From Haladaptatus halobius (GTDB lineage Archaea > Halobacteriota > Halobacteria > Halobacteriales > Haladaptataceae): DNA of 64,000 nt. The first letter of the stretch is position 1, and each line of letters begins with the position of its first letter. A program made the translations under genes and the position numbers. The notes beneath the pieces were generated by a model. It did no database searches. It had not been told where the DNA came from and saw only the letters and a program-made list of their open reading frames with translations. The stretch is taken from assembly GCF_020618475.1 (NCBI RefSeq), contig NZ_CP085335.1:496001-560000 (forward strand), given 5' to 3'. This document shows positions 1-8,774 of the stretch, in pieces.

Positions 1-1
1 G

Positions 2-616
2 GCCGAACTGATCGAGGAGTGGCTGACCGCCTTCCGCGAGCGCTCCGACGGCAAAGGAGCCGCCTACGTCGCCGGTCACGCCGGAACAGTGGACGTCAGC
101 CGCGTCGAGGGCGTCCCGTACGTGGTCGTCGGGACGACCGGAAAAGACCCGTACGGCCCGGCCGACGAGGGCGGCTTCCGCGAGTGGACGCTGTTCGGCG
201 TAGACTCGCGCCCGACGCCGAGCGGCGAACCGGCCGAGCGAATCGACTGGCTCCGAGCGAAGGTTCGACCCCTGCTCGACGACGTGGAGTTCGACGCGCC
301 GTCCTCCGTGACCGTCGACGAGATGGCGACGGTTTCGGCGACGGGCGTCCAGACCGGCGGTCTCGCGTTCCCGCTGGAATACCCCGCAACCGTCCGGTGG
401 AGCGGAAGTTCGAACCTGTTCGTCCGCAACGAGGGTGGCGATGAACGCGAGGAAGATAGATACGACGGCCACGACGAAGACGATAGAGACGACGGTGACG
501 ACTACGTCGCGGCGTTCGATCCTGAAACGGGCGAGTTGACCGGACTGCACCCCGGAACGGTGACCCTCCGCGTCACGTCGAACGGCGTGACCGGTGTGAC
601 GACGGTGCGCGACTGA
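2..616 (+). CDS. C-terminal part of a phosphoesterase-like, Ig-like-domain protein (partial)
   Basis: The frame is open from base 2, so the start and any catalytic motifs lie outside the window. The first part (VAGHAG, VVVGTTG) reads like the last strands of a calcineurin-type phosphoesterase domain. It is followed by an Asp/Glu/Arg-rich linker (about bases 435-510) and a closing segment with GELTGLHPGTVTLRV, which is typical of bacterial Ig-like (Big_2) domains on exported proteins. A surface or secreted hydrolase is therefore likely. The domain assignment is an inference from short motifs; no metal-binding residues can be seen in this fragment. Confidence 0.55.
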   Translation, partial: AELIEEWLTAFRERSDGKGAAYVAGHAGTVDVSRVEGVPYVVVGTTGKDPYGPADEGGFREWTLFGVDSRPTPSGEPAERIDWLRAKVRPLLDDVEFDAPSSVTVDEMATVSATGVQTGGLAFPLEYPATVRWSGSSNLFVRNEGGDEREEDRYDGHDEDDRDDGDDYVAAFDPETGELTGLHPGTVTLRVTSNGVTGVTTVRD

Positions 617-679
617 ACGGAGACCGGTTGGGAGCGTCCGGACGACTATCCGCCCTTCGTCGCACGACGACACGCCGAT

Positions 680-1519
680 TTAGGCGCGTTCGGCCACGAA
701 CCGCTGCGCGAGGGACGCCAGCTCCGAGCGAAACGCCCGAACGTCGATATCGCGGTCGTCGCGGAACAGTCGCTCGTGTTCTTCCCGGGCGATCTCCTCG
801 AAGACTCTATCGCACAGCGCGTCGACGGTCACCGGCTCGCCTCCGCGTTCGAGTTCGGCCGCGATCCGTTCGAAGCGGCGGTCGGTCGCGTATCGCCGGG
901 TCAACTCCTCCGCCGGCGCGTCGGCCAGGGTCGCATCGTCGGTCTCCTCGAAATCGGGGTGTAACAGCGCGGCGCGATTCCCCGTCTTGTTCCGGAGGAC
1001 GACGCCTTTCGCGGGGCCGTCGTACCAGTTCGACCGCGGAATCTCGTAGGAGCCCGGGTCGAAGTCGACCGCCCGAACCTCCTTTTCGAACGCGTTCACC
1101 GGCGCGAGACCGAGTCGCCGGTAGATCTGCTCGACGGCGTCCGGCGGGAGAAATCGCTCGTCGACCGCCGACCAGACGTCGACGCCCAGAAACGAGGGCG
1201 TGCGCTCCCAGTCGTAGTCGATCGCGCGTTTGTGCGTCGCCACCCCGAAGAAGACGATAGACTCGACGTCGTCGACGGCGGTTCGAAACGCCGACCGGTC
1301 GAGACTCTCCCGAACGTGTCGTGCGGTGTGCCGGTAGGGAATCGGTATCTCGTCGGAATCGTACGCTCGGTTTCGGTCGCCGAATTGAATCAATCCCGAC
1401 TCCTGCAACCAAAAGCGAACGCTCGCCCCGTCGACCAACTCCCGAATCCAGAGATGCCCGCTCTCGAACAGTTCGGGGGGTGCGTCCTCGACCCGCGGAA
1501 TCGGTGGGAACGTCTTCAT
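680..1519 (-). CDS. RNA ligase-fold protein lacking the catalytic residues
   Basis: 279 residues with the layout of the haloarchaeal RNA-ligase-domain family. HLWIRELVDGASVRFW lies where Rnl2-type ligases carry the adenylated lysine motif (E-K-x-D-G), but residue 28 is Leu instead of Lys. Later motifs also deviate: FFGVATH (Val93 where GE is usual), PAKGVVLRN (Lys171 where Glu is usual), and NRAALL (Ala184 where Lys is usual). The aromatic nucleotide-stacking region around FLGVDVW (110-116) is kept. The reading frame is intact. It is probably a nucleotide- or RNA-binding pseudoenzyme rather than an active ligase. Starts with ATG at 1519. Family identity is moderately certain; loss of catalysis is inferred from motif positions. 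Confidence 0.65.
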   Translation of the reverse strand: MKTFPPIPRVEDAPPELFESGHLWIRELVDGASVRFWLQESGLIQFGDRNRAYDSDEIPIPYRHTARHVRESLDRSAFRTAVDDVESIVFFGVATHKRAIDYDWERTPSFLGVDVWSAVDERFLPPDAVEQIYRRLGLAPVNAFEKEVRAVDFDPGSYEIPRSNWYDGPAKGVVLRNKTGNRAALLHPDFEETDDATLADAPAEELTRRYATDRRFERIAAELERGGEPVTVDALCDRVFEEIAREEHERLFRDDRDIDVRAFRSELASLAQRFVAERA

Positions 1520-1612
1520 CTGCGTTCGATTGTCGCTCCTTCTTCTTAACGGTTCGAAAGATTTTCCGGCAGCACCGGGAACTCGCGTCCTACGGTCTAC
1601 AGCCGTCGGTCG

Positions 1613-2065
1613 TCACAGTCGGTCGATGCCAGCCGACGACCGTTTCAGCCGAAGACGGCGAAGCCGCGGCGGAATACGTCGTTTCTGAATCCACCGCCGG
1701 ACGGGTCGAGGCAGCGTCCGCGGAGCGGTGCGTCTCGCGAGTACCCATCGACCGACGAGAACCGTCACGCAGGCGTTGAAGAGACCGACGAGGAGGAGGT
1801 CGGTGCTGACGAACACAACGAACAGTCCCGTCAGCAGCACCCGGACGCTCAACGCCAGCGAACCGACGACCGCCGCGGCGGTGAGTAGCGCTCGCGTCCA
1901 GCCGTAATCCCGTCGCATATCTCCGGGTTCGAAGTGAACCGGGGAACGCGCGGTGACGGACGCTTTCAGGTCGACGACGCCGACTCGCGGCGGCGTCAGT
2001 GACACTAGCGTCGATTCGTAACAGCGTGCGAGCGACTCTCGCCGGTGGCGAGTGCGTCGCAGCAT
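1613..2065 (-). CDS. Small membrane protein, unknown function
   Basis: I do not recognise the family. The 150-residue frame contains one long hydrophobic region (about residues 57-105) that can form two transmembrane helices, followed by an Arg-rich C-terminal tail with a predicted cytoplasmic location by the positive-inside rule. The first 48 residues are Arg/Thr-rich and unlike haloarchaeal proteins. The internal ATG at 1918 (MRRDYGW) is an alternative start and leaves about 101 residues. It stands alone between divergent neighbours. Confidence 0.4.
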   Translation of the reverse strand: MLRRTRHRRESLARCYESTLVSLTPPRVGVVDLKASVTARSPVHFEPGDMRRDYGWTRALLTAAAVVGSLALSVRVLLTGLFVVFVSTDLLLVGLFNACVTVLVGRWVLARRTAPRTLPRPVRRWIQKRRIPPRLRRLRLKRSSAGIDRL

Positions 2066-2164
2066 TCGTCCGTAGGTAGGTGGCAGGGGGCCTTTAAAGC
2101 CCGTCAGACGGAAGACTGACGCCGGGCAAAAGAATTAGCGTCCCGCGCGACCGACCACGACTTG

Positions 2165-2392
2165 ATGCCCGACGCCCGAGAAGATCTGTTACAGCGGCTG
2201 AACGAAATGCAAGCGGTCGACGGTATTGACTCCGAAACCCGGGAGATCATCGGACTTCTCAGTGCGACGATCCGCTCGCTCGGCGCGGAAATCGACGACC
2301 TTCAACAGCGCGTGGAGGAGTTGGAGGAGGCCGTCGACGACGACGACCGGCGAAAACGGATGTGGTACTCGGAGCGAGACTCGTCGGAGTGA
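2165..2392 (+). CDS. Short coiled-coil protein, conserved haloarchaeal type
   Basis: 75 acidic residues. The central and C-terminal part (RSLGAEIDDLQQRVEELEEAV) has a clear heptad pattern and should form a coiled coil, probably for dimerisation. I prefer the ATG at 2165 over the TTG one codon earlier: an AT-rich TATA-like element (AAAGAATTAG, near 2128) sits about 30-35 bases upstream, as expected for a leaderless haloarchaeal transcript. Function unknown. No operon partner: the next gene begins 211 bases downstream. Confidence 0.55.
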   Translation: MPDAREDLLQRLNEMQAVDGIDSETREIIGLLSATIRSLGAEIDDLQQRVEELEEAVDDDDRRKRMWYSERDSSE

Positions 2393-2603
2393 GATGATTC
2401 CCTCGAACGGACGTCTCGGCGGCGGAACGGCGTAATCGCGCCGTCATGACGCCGGAACGACACGACCGGCGGCGAACAGTGGGATTTTGTTCGTCGGTTC
2501 GCTACCGTACGGTGATGAGTGCTCCTCATGTCGCTCCGCGACCCGCGTTCCCTCTGTACTTGCCCTCTCGCGTCGGCGCTCGCCGGACGGTGATGCGACC
2601 GTG

Positions 2604-3173
2604 ATGCCGTGGGGGCACGCGGCGTTCGGCTACGTCCTGTACTCGCTCGGACACCGCCTCGTGACGCGGAAAGCACCGACGGCCGCCGCGGTCGTCGCGG
2701 TACTGTTCGGAACCCAACTGCCGGACTTGGTCGACAAACCGCTCTCGTGGGGGTTGCACCTCTTTCCGCAGGGTTACTCCGTCGCCCACTCGCTGTTCGT
2801 GGCGATTCCGGTCGGACTGCTCGCTCTCCTCGTTGCGGCACGCAGCGGGCGCTCGACCGTCGGTATCGCGTTCGCGGTGGGATACTGGTCGCATCTGCTC
2901 GGCGATGTGATACTGGCGGTTCCGAAACGGAACGTCGCGCCGCTCGACCGCGTCCTCTGGCCCGTCGTAACGCTCCCGCCGTACGACCACGAGACGACGC
3001 TGTTCGGCCGGGTCTTCGACATACTCGGCGGCTTTCTGCACTCGCTGACGGCGAGACAGCAGTTGGTCTTCCTCGGCGTGTACTCCATCCCGTACCTGTT
3101 CGCGTTCCTCCTCTGGCTCGTCGATGGCGCGCCGGGGGTCGGAGAACTTCGACGGGCGATAACCGGCGAGTGA
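2604..3173 (+). CDS. Membrane-bound metal-dependent hydrolase, YdjM/DUF457 type
   Basis: 189 residues with four or more hydrophobic segments. The pattern matches the YdjM (LexA-regulated, DUF457) family of membrane proteins: an early His (MPWGHAAFGY), the GTQLPDLVDKP motif, HSLFVAIPVG, and SHLLGDVILAVP, where the His and Asp residues are proposed metal ligands. The frame is open further upstream to a TTG at 2487, but that extension is Ser/Arg/Cys-rich and lacks homology-like text, so the ATG at 2604 was chosen. Substrate unknown. It converges with mutS, with 28 bases between the stop codons. Confidence 0.7.
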   Translation: MPWGHAAFGYVLYSLGHRLVTRKAPTAAAVVAVLFGTQLPDLVDKPLSWGLHLFPQGYSVAHSLFVAIPVGLLALLVAARSGRSTVGIAFAVGYWSHLLGDVILAVPKRNVAPLDRVLWPVVTLPPYDHETTLFGRVFDILGGFLHSLTARQQLVFLGVYSIPYLFAFLLWLVDGAPGVGELRRAITGE

Positions 3174-3201
3174 CGGAAACTCGGCCCTCGTTATCGCCGA
3201 T

Positions 3202-5862
3202 TCACGCGCCGTCGAGGCGCTTTTGCCACTCCTGTACCTTCGACATCAGCTCAATCGGCGAGATATCCGCGACCTCCATCCCGGCGAGTTCGTCCAACAC
3301 GGCCTCGGTTTCGGGGTCGAGTTCCGGCCCGCCGTCCGATTCCGCATCGACGTCCTCGCTCGCGTCGTCACCCGTCCGCTGAAACTCGCCGCTTCCGAGG
3401 TCGAAGACGGCCTGCACGGGGTCGTTCGACCCGCCACCTTTCGCCTCGATGGCCTTCTCCTTCCGCAGTTTGTCGAGCACGTCGCGCGAGCGTTCGACCA
3501 CGGGGACGGGAACCCCCGCCAAGTCCGCGACGTGGATACCGTAGGAGCGGTTGGTCGGCCCGTCTCGAACGGTTCGGAGGAAGGTCACGTCGCCGTCTCG
3601 CTCGTCGGCCGAGACGTGGACGTTCTCGACGCGAGGGAGGTGATCCGCGAGGGTCGTCAGTTCGTGGTAGTGGGTGGCGAACAGGGTCTTCGCCCGAACT
3701 TCGTTGTGCAGGTACTCCGTCGCCGCCCACGCGATGGAGATGCCGTCGTAGGTCGCGGTTCCCCGACCGACCTCGTCCAGAATCACGAGCGAATCCTCGG
3801 TCGCGGAGTGGAGGATGTTGCTCAACTCCTGCATCTCGACCATGAACGTCGAGCGTCCCTGCGCCAACTCGTCCAGCGCGCCGACGCGGGTGAAGATGCC
3901 GTCGACCAGCCCCACGCGCGCCTCCCGCGCCGGGACGAACCCGCCGACCTGCGCGAGCAGGGTGATGAGCGCAACTTGCCGCATGTACGTCGATTTCCCC
4001 GACATGTTCGGGCCGGTGACGATGAGGAACTCGCGGTCGTCGTCCATCCGCACGTCGTTCGGGACGAATTCGGTCGTCTGCTCCACCACGGGGTGACGAC
4101 CCTGCCGGATGTCCAGTCCTGACTCGGCGAGTTCCGGTCGCACCCATCCGTTCTCGACGGCGTGAACCGCCAGACTCGCCAGCACGTCGAGTTCGGCCAG
4201 CGTGCGCCCGACGTCCTGTAAAAGTTCCGCGCGGTCGGCCACCCGCGCCTGGAGTCGCTGAAACAGTTCGTACTCCATCTCGCCCCGGCGCTCTTCGAGG
4301 CGCAGAATCTCGCGCTCTCGCTCCCGGAGTTCCTCGGTGACGTACCGTTCGGAGTTCTTCAGCGTCTTGACGGCCTCGTACTCCTCGGGCACCTTGCCCG
4401 TCTCCGACTTGCCGACCTGGAGATAGTAGCCGTCCGTCTTGTTGCGGTCGACTTGCAGGTGCGCGATACCGGTTCGGGACTTCTCGCGCCCCGCGAGCGT
4501 GTCGAACCACTCCAGATTCGATTCGTGTTGGTCGATTATCTCGTCCAGTTCTTCGTCGTACCCCCGGCGGAACATGCCGCCCTGCGTGACGGTGTTCGGC
4601 GGGTCGTCCGCCAGTGCCTCGGCCAACTCCCCGCGCAGGGCGACCGCCCGCTCCCTATCCGGTCGAGCCGCGAGTTCGGCGAGCGGCGAACTCGTCAGCG
4701 AGGGCGCGTTTTCGATGGCGTCGGCCACCGTCGGAAGAACCGCGAGGCTGTCGCGCACTCGGAGCAGGTCGTGGGCGTCCGCGCTTCCCGACGCCGCCTT
4801 GCTCGCCAGTCGTTCGAGGTCGTAGGCGTCCGACAGGCTCTCCCGAATCTCCTCGCGGGCCAGGGCCGACTCCGCGAAGGCGGCGACGTTCGACTGGCGT
4901 TCGCGGAGCAGGTCGAGCGACCGCCGAGGGCGCTGGAGCCACTCCTTCAGCAGGCGGCGACCCGCGCTCGTCTTCGTGTGATCGAGGGTGTCGAACAGCG
5001 ACCCATTCCGGTCGCCGTGCATCGTCTCGGTGAGTTCGAGGTTCCGCTGCGTCGTCGCGTCGAGTTCGACGTGGTCGTCGGCGCGGTACGACTGGAGGCG
5101 CGTCATCGACCCGAGGACGCCCGCCCCCGTCTCTTCGACGTAGGAGAGCACCGCCCCCGCCGCGCGGACTTCGGCCCCCTCGCCCGCGTCCAATCCGAGG
5201 CTCGCGAGCGTCTCCTTGCCGAACTGTTCGCGCGTTCGGTGGGTCGCCTTCCCCGGCGCGAAGGCGTTCGCGTCGTGCACCGACAGGGAGGCGTCGGTTC
5301 GCTCGCGCACTCGTTCGAGGAACGAATCGTCGTTACGAACGTCCGGGCCGGGCAGCACTTCGGCGGGAGCGAACCGATACAGCTCCGTCAGCGCCCGTTC
5401 GTCGGCGTCCGGCCCCGAGATGGCGGTGACCAGAAATCGCCCCGTCGTCACGTCCGCGAAGGCTAGTCCGTAGCCGTCTTTGACGCGGACGACGCCCGCG
5501 AGGTACTGGGCGTCCGCGGACGTGGTTTCGAGCAGGGTTCCTGGCGTCACAACCCGCGAGATTTCGCGGGTGTGGCCGTTTTCGGTCTCGTGCTGGTCGG
5601 CGACGGCGACCCGGTAGCCGCGCTCGACCAACTGTTTCAGGTACGGCGTCAGTTCGGAGAGCGGGACGCCGGCCATCGGATAGCTGCTCCCGTGGCTCGA
5701 CTTCTGCGAGACGTTCAGGTCGAGCACCTCGCCGACCAGTTCGGCGTCGTCGGCGAAGAACTCGTAAAAGTCGCCGACCTGCATCGTCAGCACGTCCGCG
5801 TCTGTCTCGGACTTGAGCGAGAGAAACTCCCCGACGATGCCGCCTTCGCTCACGGTGGACAC
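3202..5862 (-). CDS. mutS: DNA mismatch repair ATPase MutS (first copy)
   Basis: 886 residues, a full-length MutS1-type protein. The N-terminal mismatch-binding domain has the Phe-x-Glu motif (GDFYEFF, residues 30-36). The connector and lever/clamp domains follow. The C-terminal ABC ATPase has Walker A (GPNMSGKST, about residue 616), the signature segment ELAQGRSTFMVEMQEL and Walker B ([11 protein letters not shown]), then the MutS helix-turn-helix. MutS scans for mispairs and recruits MutL; no mutL lies in this window. Starts with GTG at 5862; a second GTG at 5853 is possible. Haloarchaea often carry two MutS1 proteins (MutS1A/MutS1B); the other copy is at 18157-20733. This copy begins directly at the mismatch-binding domain and has an acidic C-terminal insert. 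Confidence 0.93.
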   Translation of the reverse strand: MSTVSEGGIVGEFLSLKSETDADVLTMQVGDFYEFFADDAELVGEVLDLNVSQKSSHGSSYPMAGVPLSELTPYLKQLVERGYRVAVADQHETENGHTREISRVVTPGTLLETTSADAQYLAGVVRVKDGYGLAFADVTTGRFLVTAISGPDADERALTELYRFAPAEVLPGPDVRNDDSFLERVRERTDASLSVHDANAFAPGKATHRTREQFGKETLASLGLDAGEGAEVRAAGAVLSYVEETGAGVLGSMTRLQSYRADDHVELDATTQRNLELTETMHGDRNGSLFDTLDHTKTSAGRRLLKEWLQRPRRSLDLLRERQSNVAAFAESALAREEIRESLSDAYDLERLASKAASGSADAHDLLRVRDSLAVLPTVADAIENAPSLTSSPLAELAARPDRERAVALRGELAEALADDPPNTVTQGGMFRRGYDEELDEIIDQHESNLEWFDTLAGREKSRTGIAHLQVDRNKTDGYYLQVGKSETGKVPEEYEAVKTLKNSERYVTEELREREREILRLEERRGEMEYELFQRLQARVADRAELLQDVGRTLAELDVLASLAVHAVENGWVRPELAESGLDIRQGRHPVVEQTTEFVPNDVRMDDDREFLIVTGPNMSGKSTYMRQVALITLLAQVGGFVPAREARVGLVDGIFTRVGALDELAQGRSTFMVEMQELSNILHSATEDSLVILDEVGRGTATYDGISIAWAATEYLHNEVRAKTLFATHYHELTTLADHLPRVENVHVSADERDGDVTFLRTVRDGPTNRSYGIHVADLAGVPVPVVERSRDVLDKLRKEKAIEAKGGGSNDPVQAVFDLGSGEFQRTGDDASEDVDAESDGGPELDPETEAVLDELAGMEVADISPIELMSKVQEWQKRLDGA

Positions 5863-5968
5863 CCCCGGAAACGGGCAACCGAAATCATGTACGGAGGAAG
5901 TTCGAGCGCGGATAAAACGGTGTGGATTCCGCGGCGACGGTCGCGTCCTGCTCGGACGAGAGCGGTCA

Positions 5969-6268
5969 CTATCGCGGGTCGTCCACGACCGCGGCGAGTT
6001 CCTCGACGGTCGTCTTCAGCGAGTCGATGTCGTCGTCGAACCGAGCGAGGAACGTCGCGGCTCGGTCGGTCGTGACCGCACCGTCGTCGGTCGGCCGCAA
6101 CAGTCCTTCCGCTTCGAGTAGCTGGAACGACCGTCTGACTCGGTGTTTGGGGTAATCGGTTATCGTGGAGGTGTGTCGGGTGCCGAGCGGTTCTTCCGCT
6201 TCGACCAGTTGGAGGAGTTCGACCGTTCGGGCGACGAGTTCGAGTTCTTGCTGCAATCCTTCGAGCAC
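5969..6268 (-). CDS. Small winged-helix protein, putative regulator
   Basis: 99 residues. An N-terminal helix (LEGLQQELELVARTVELLQ) precedes a compact winged-helix-like segment (YPKHRVRRSFQLLEAEGLLRPTDDGAVTT) that has the recognition-helix plus wing pattern common in haloarchaeal one-domain regulators. No ligand-binding domain is present. It lies upstream of mutS on the same strand, separated by 106 bases, and diverges from the arylsulfotransferase-like gene. DNA binding is inferred from the pattern only; targets are unknown. Confidence 0.6.
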   Translation of the reverse strand: MLEGLQQELELVARTVELLQLVEAEEPLGTRHTSTITDYPKHRVRRSFQLLEAEGLLRPTDDGAVTTDRAATFLARFDDDIDSLKTTVEELAAVVDDPR

Positions 6269-6405
6269 TACCGTTCGAACGGCGACGCGTCGGCTAAAAT
6301 GTTACTTTTGCTGAGTTCTCGTGCGGAAGCGACTCGTCGAACCGAGAACGTTCGAATCCGCGGCCGGCACGGTTTTGTTCCCCGGCGACGTTCCACCGCC
6401 AGCAC

Positions 6406-7644
6406 GTGGTCTCCGTGGTTCCTCGGTCGCGGCGCGGACTCGGCGTCCGGTTGATGGGGTTCGCCGTCCTCGGCTTCGCGCTCGTTCTCGTCGCCAGCGC
6501 CGCCGTCGCTCCGCCGATCTCGAACACCGCCCTGAGCGATACCGAAGGCGAAACCATCGTCGGCGTCCAGTCCACGACGACGAAGGGTCGCGTCGCCGTT
6601 CTCGACACCCGCGGACGAGAGCGCTGGGATTACGGGAACGCCGTCAGCTACCATGACGTGTCCCGGCTTCCGAACGGCTCCGTCCTCGCCTCGTTCGCGG
6701 CTCGAGGCTACCGCGACTGTGGCCGGTACGAATCTCCCTGCGTGCGAACCGGCGTTCGAATCATCGACCCGACCCCCGAGCCACACGTCGTCTTCGAGTG
6801 GTCGTTTCCCGTTCGGACGAGCCTGAACAGCGAGGTTCACGACGCCGAATTCCTCCCCTCCGGCGAACTGCTGATCGCGGACATGGACGGGGAACGAGTG
6901 TTCACGGTCGCACGAAACGGGACGATAACCTGGCAATGGAACGCGAGCGAGTTCTACGACGCGCCGCCCGACCCCACGAAGACCGACTGGCTCCACATCA
7001 ACGACGTGGATAGAATCGGCGAGGGACGCTACCTCGTCAGCGTCAGAAACGCAAACCAGCTCGTCGTCGTCGAGCGCGGAAAGGGCGTCGTAGAGGTGAT
7101 AAACGAGAACCGCGACCCGACCGTGCTGAACAACCAGCACAACCCGCAGTGGCTCGCCGAGGACGCCGTCCTCGTCGCCGACTCTGAGAACGATAGGGTG
7201 GTCGAACTTCACCGGGAGGGCGGCGAGTGGCGGGTCGCATGGCAGGCGCGCGGCGCGGGCGGCATCGCGTTCGACTGGCCCCGCGACGCTGACCGCCTGC
7301 CGAACGGCAACACGCTCGTCACCGACAGTCGGAACAACCGCGTCGTGGAACTGAACGAGTCCGGGACGATGGTCTGGAGCGCCCGCGTCCCCACGGTTCC
7401 GTACGAGGCGGATCGCGTCCCTGGCGAGTATCCCGCCGGAGCGCCCTACGACTCGGAGGGCGACCTCGGCGAGCGGACGACGAAACTCCCCGTATTCAGT
7501 TACCTGCTCGCCAGCGCCCGGCACGTCGTCGAACTCCCCTACTGGCTGGCGGGCTGGCACCTCGCGGTCGGCTCCGTCGCGTCGGTGACGTTCCTCGCCG
7601 GACTCGGACTGTTCGTCACCGGAACTGAAAAAAGGGCTGAGTGA
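6406..7644 (+). CDS. Arylsulfotransferase-family (ASST-like) β-propeller protein, membrane anchored
   Basis: 412 residues. A hydrophobic N-terminal segment (FAVLGFALVLVASAAVA) acts as signal anchor and a second hydrophobic segment lies near the C-terminus (SVASVTFLAGLGLFV), so the propeller is probably outside the cell. Repeated blade motifs include YHDVSRLPNGSVLASF, HDAEFLPSGELLIAD, HINDVDRIGEGRYLVSVR and DWPRDADRLPNGNTLVTDSRNNRVVE, the hallmark of the ASST/arylsulfotransferase superfamily. The enzyme activity is not established for haloarchaeal members. Starts with GTG at 6406; ATG at 6454 is a possible alternative. A clear paralog lies at 60441-61889. Confidence 0.75.
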   Translation: MVSVVPRSRRGLGVRLMGFAVLGFALVLVASAAVAPPISNTALSDTEGETIVGVQSTTTKGRVAVLDTRGRERWDYGNAVSYHDVSRLPNGSVLASFAARGYRDCGRYESPCVRTGVRIIDPTPEPHVVFEWSFPVRTSLNSEVHDAEFLPSGELLIADMDGERVFTVARNGTITWQWNASEFYDAPPDPTKTDWLHINDVDRIGEGRYLVSVRNANQLVVVERGKGVVEVINENRDPTVLNNQHNPQWLAEDAVLVADSENDRVVELHREGGEWRVAWQARGAGGIAFDWPRDADRLPNGNTLVTDSRNNRVVELNESGTMVWSARVPTVPYEADRVPGEYPAGAPYDSEGDLGERTTKLPVFSYLLASARHVVELPYWLAGWHLAVGSVASVTFLAGLGLFVTGTEKRAE

Positions 7645-7686
7645 GCAACCACGGCTTCTTCCGGTGAGGCCGTCGTTCCTCCGGAT

Positions 7687-8034
7687 ATGGCGCTCCAAGA
7701 GATCGACCACCTGTCCGACGAGATGGCCGACTGCGTAGACAACTGCTTCGAGGCCGCACAAGCCTGCGAGTGGTGTGCCGACGAGTGCGCCGGCGAAGGC
7801 GAGGAGATGGCCGAGTGTCTCCGGCTCTGCCGCGACGCGGCCGACCTCACCACCCTCCACGCCCGGTTCATGGTGCGGAACTCGAACTACAGCGAGGAAC
7901 TCGCGGAAGCCTGCGCGGGCGCGTGCGAGGAGTGCGCCGAGGAGTGTTCACGTCACGACGCCGAGCACTGTCAGGTCTGCGCCGACGTGCTCGAAGCGTG
8001 CGCCGAAAGCTGTCGGAACATGATCGCGTCGTAA
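7687..8034 (+). CDS. Cys-rich four-helix-bundle copper-binding protein (Csp/DUF326 type)
   Basis: 115 residues with 15 cysteines, mostly in CxxxC spacing along predicted helices (ADCVDNCFEAAQACEWC, ECLRLC, ACAGACEECAEEC, HCQVCADVLEACAESC). This is the pattern of copper storage proteins (Csp1/Csp3) in which the Cys residues line the core of a four-helix bundle and bind many Cu(I) ions. No signal peptide is present, so the protein should be cytosolic, like Csp3. ATG at 7687, 42 bases after the ASST-like gene. Copper binding is inferred from the family. Confidence 0.85.
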   Translation: MALQEIDHLSDEMADCVDNCFEAAQACEWCADECAGEGEEMAECLRLCRDAADLTTLHARFMVRNSNYSEELAEACAGACEECAEECSRHDAEHCQVCADVLEACAESCRNMIAS

Positions 8035-8046
8035 GTCGGTCGTTCG

Positions 8047-8155
8047 TCACACCGTCGCAACGGTGAGTAAGGCGACCCTGGTGACGAGTGCGGGCGCGAA
8101 GAACACGACACCCCCGAGCGCGCTCAGGGAGAGCGTGACCGCGACGCTCTAGACG
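8047..8155 (-). pseudogene. Possible remnant of a tiny membrane protein
   Basis: Between an in-frame TAG and a TGA the minus strand reads as one strongly hydrophobic stretch (TLSLSALGGVVFFAPALV plus TRVALLTVATV) with no usable start codon. A TATA-like TATTTTATCC lies upstream at about the distance used by leaderless genes. It could be the broken end of a very small membrane protein, or chance. Weak evidence. Confidence 0.22.
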
Positions 8156-8306
8156 ATGACCGCGGATAAAATACTTCGTTTGGTTCCGGTCGGGAAATCC
8201 CGTCTTCTCTCCGTCGGTTCGCCGCGTTCGATGCCCGTCTCCCTCATCGTCTCCGGTACTGCGGATTCCCGGTAGCATAATGTACTCCCGGTTTCCTGTC
8301 CGAACT

Positions 8307-8771
8307 ATGACCAACGGGCGCGAAGCGTGCGCCGACCGCGAGGGGAGTTCCGACGACGATCACGCCCTCCCGCTCGAAGACCTCTGCTAGCCCGAGTTCG
8401 TCTTCGAGGGCGGAGGAATCGCCGCCGACGGGTCGTTCGACCTCGAAGCCGACCTCGACCGCGAGGGGATGGCCGACTGGTTGGACGACCTCGCCGGCGG
8501 GATGGCGAGCCACGATGTCGCGGTCGAATCGCCGGAGGGCTACGTCACGTTCGGCGTCGGCGCGTCGGGAGTTCGGATGTCGTTCGACCCCGGCGAGGAC
8601 GGGGTCGGCGATCTCGAGGTGACGTTTGAACTGCGCGCGAAACCGATATTCGTCGCGGGCGACCCCGAGAAGTCGAAGGTCGGCGCTCGCGGCGGAGTGG
8701 GATTCGTCCCCGTCGAGATGCTGACGACCGATCGCGAGACGTTTCACTGTTACAACTGGCTGGACGACTGA
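8307..8771 (+). pseudogene. Amphi-Trp domain protein interrupted by an in-frame amber codon
   Basis: The frame starts with ATG at 8307 (MTNGREACADREGSSD), reaches an in-frame TAG at 8388-8390 after EDLC, and then continues open to 8771. The part after the stop (SFDLEADLDREGMADWLDDL, VTFGVGASGVRMSFDP, EVTFELRAKPIFVAGDPEK, FHCYNWLDD) reads as a haloarchaeal amphi-Trp domain protein, a family of unknown function. The frame before and after TAG fits one protein of 154 residues. Translation could restart only at the ATG at 8469, which would lose the first strand of the domain. It is probably a recent null mutation. Translation through the stop cannot be excluded from sequence. Confidence 0.7.
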
Positions 8772-8774
8772 GCG

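Noticed and set aside
6268..7860. Long minus-strand ORF of 530 codons opposite the ASST-like gene
   Set aside because: It is a high-GC shadow frame: Arg/Val/Asp-rich, no motif, while the plus strand has a clear family match.
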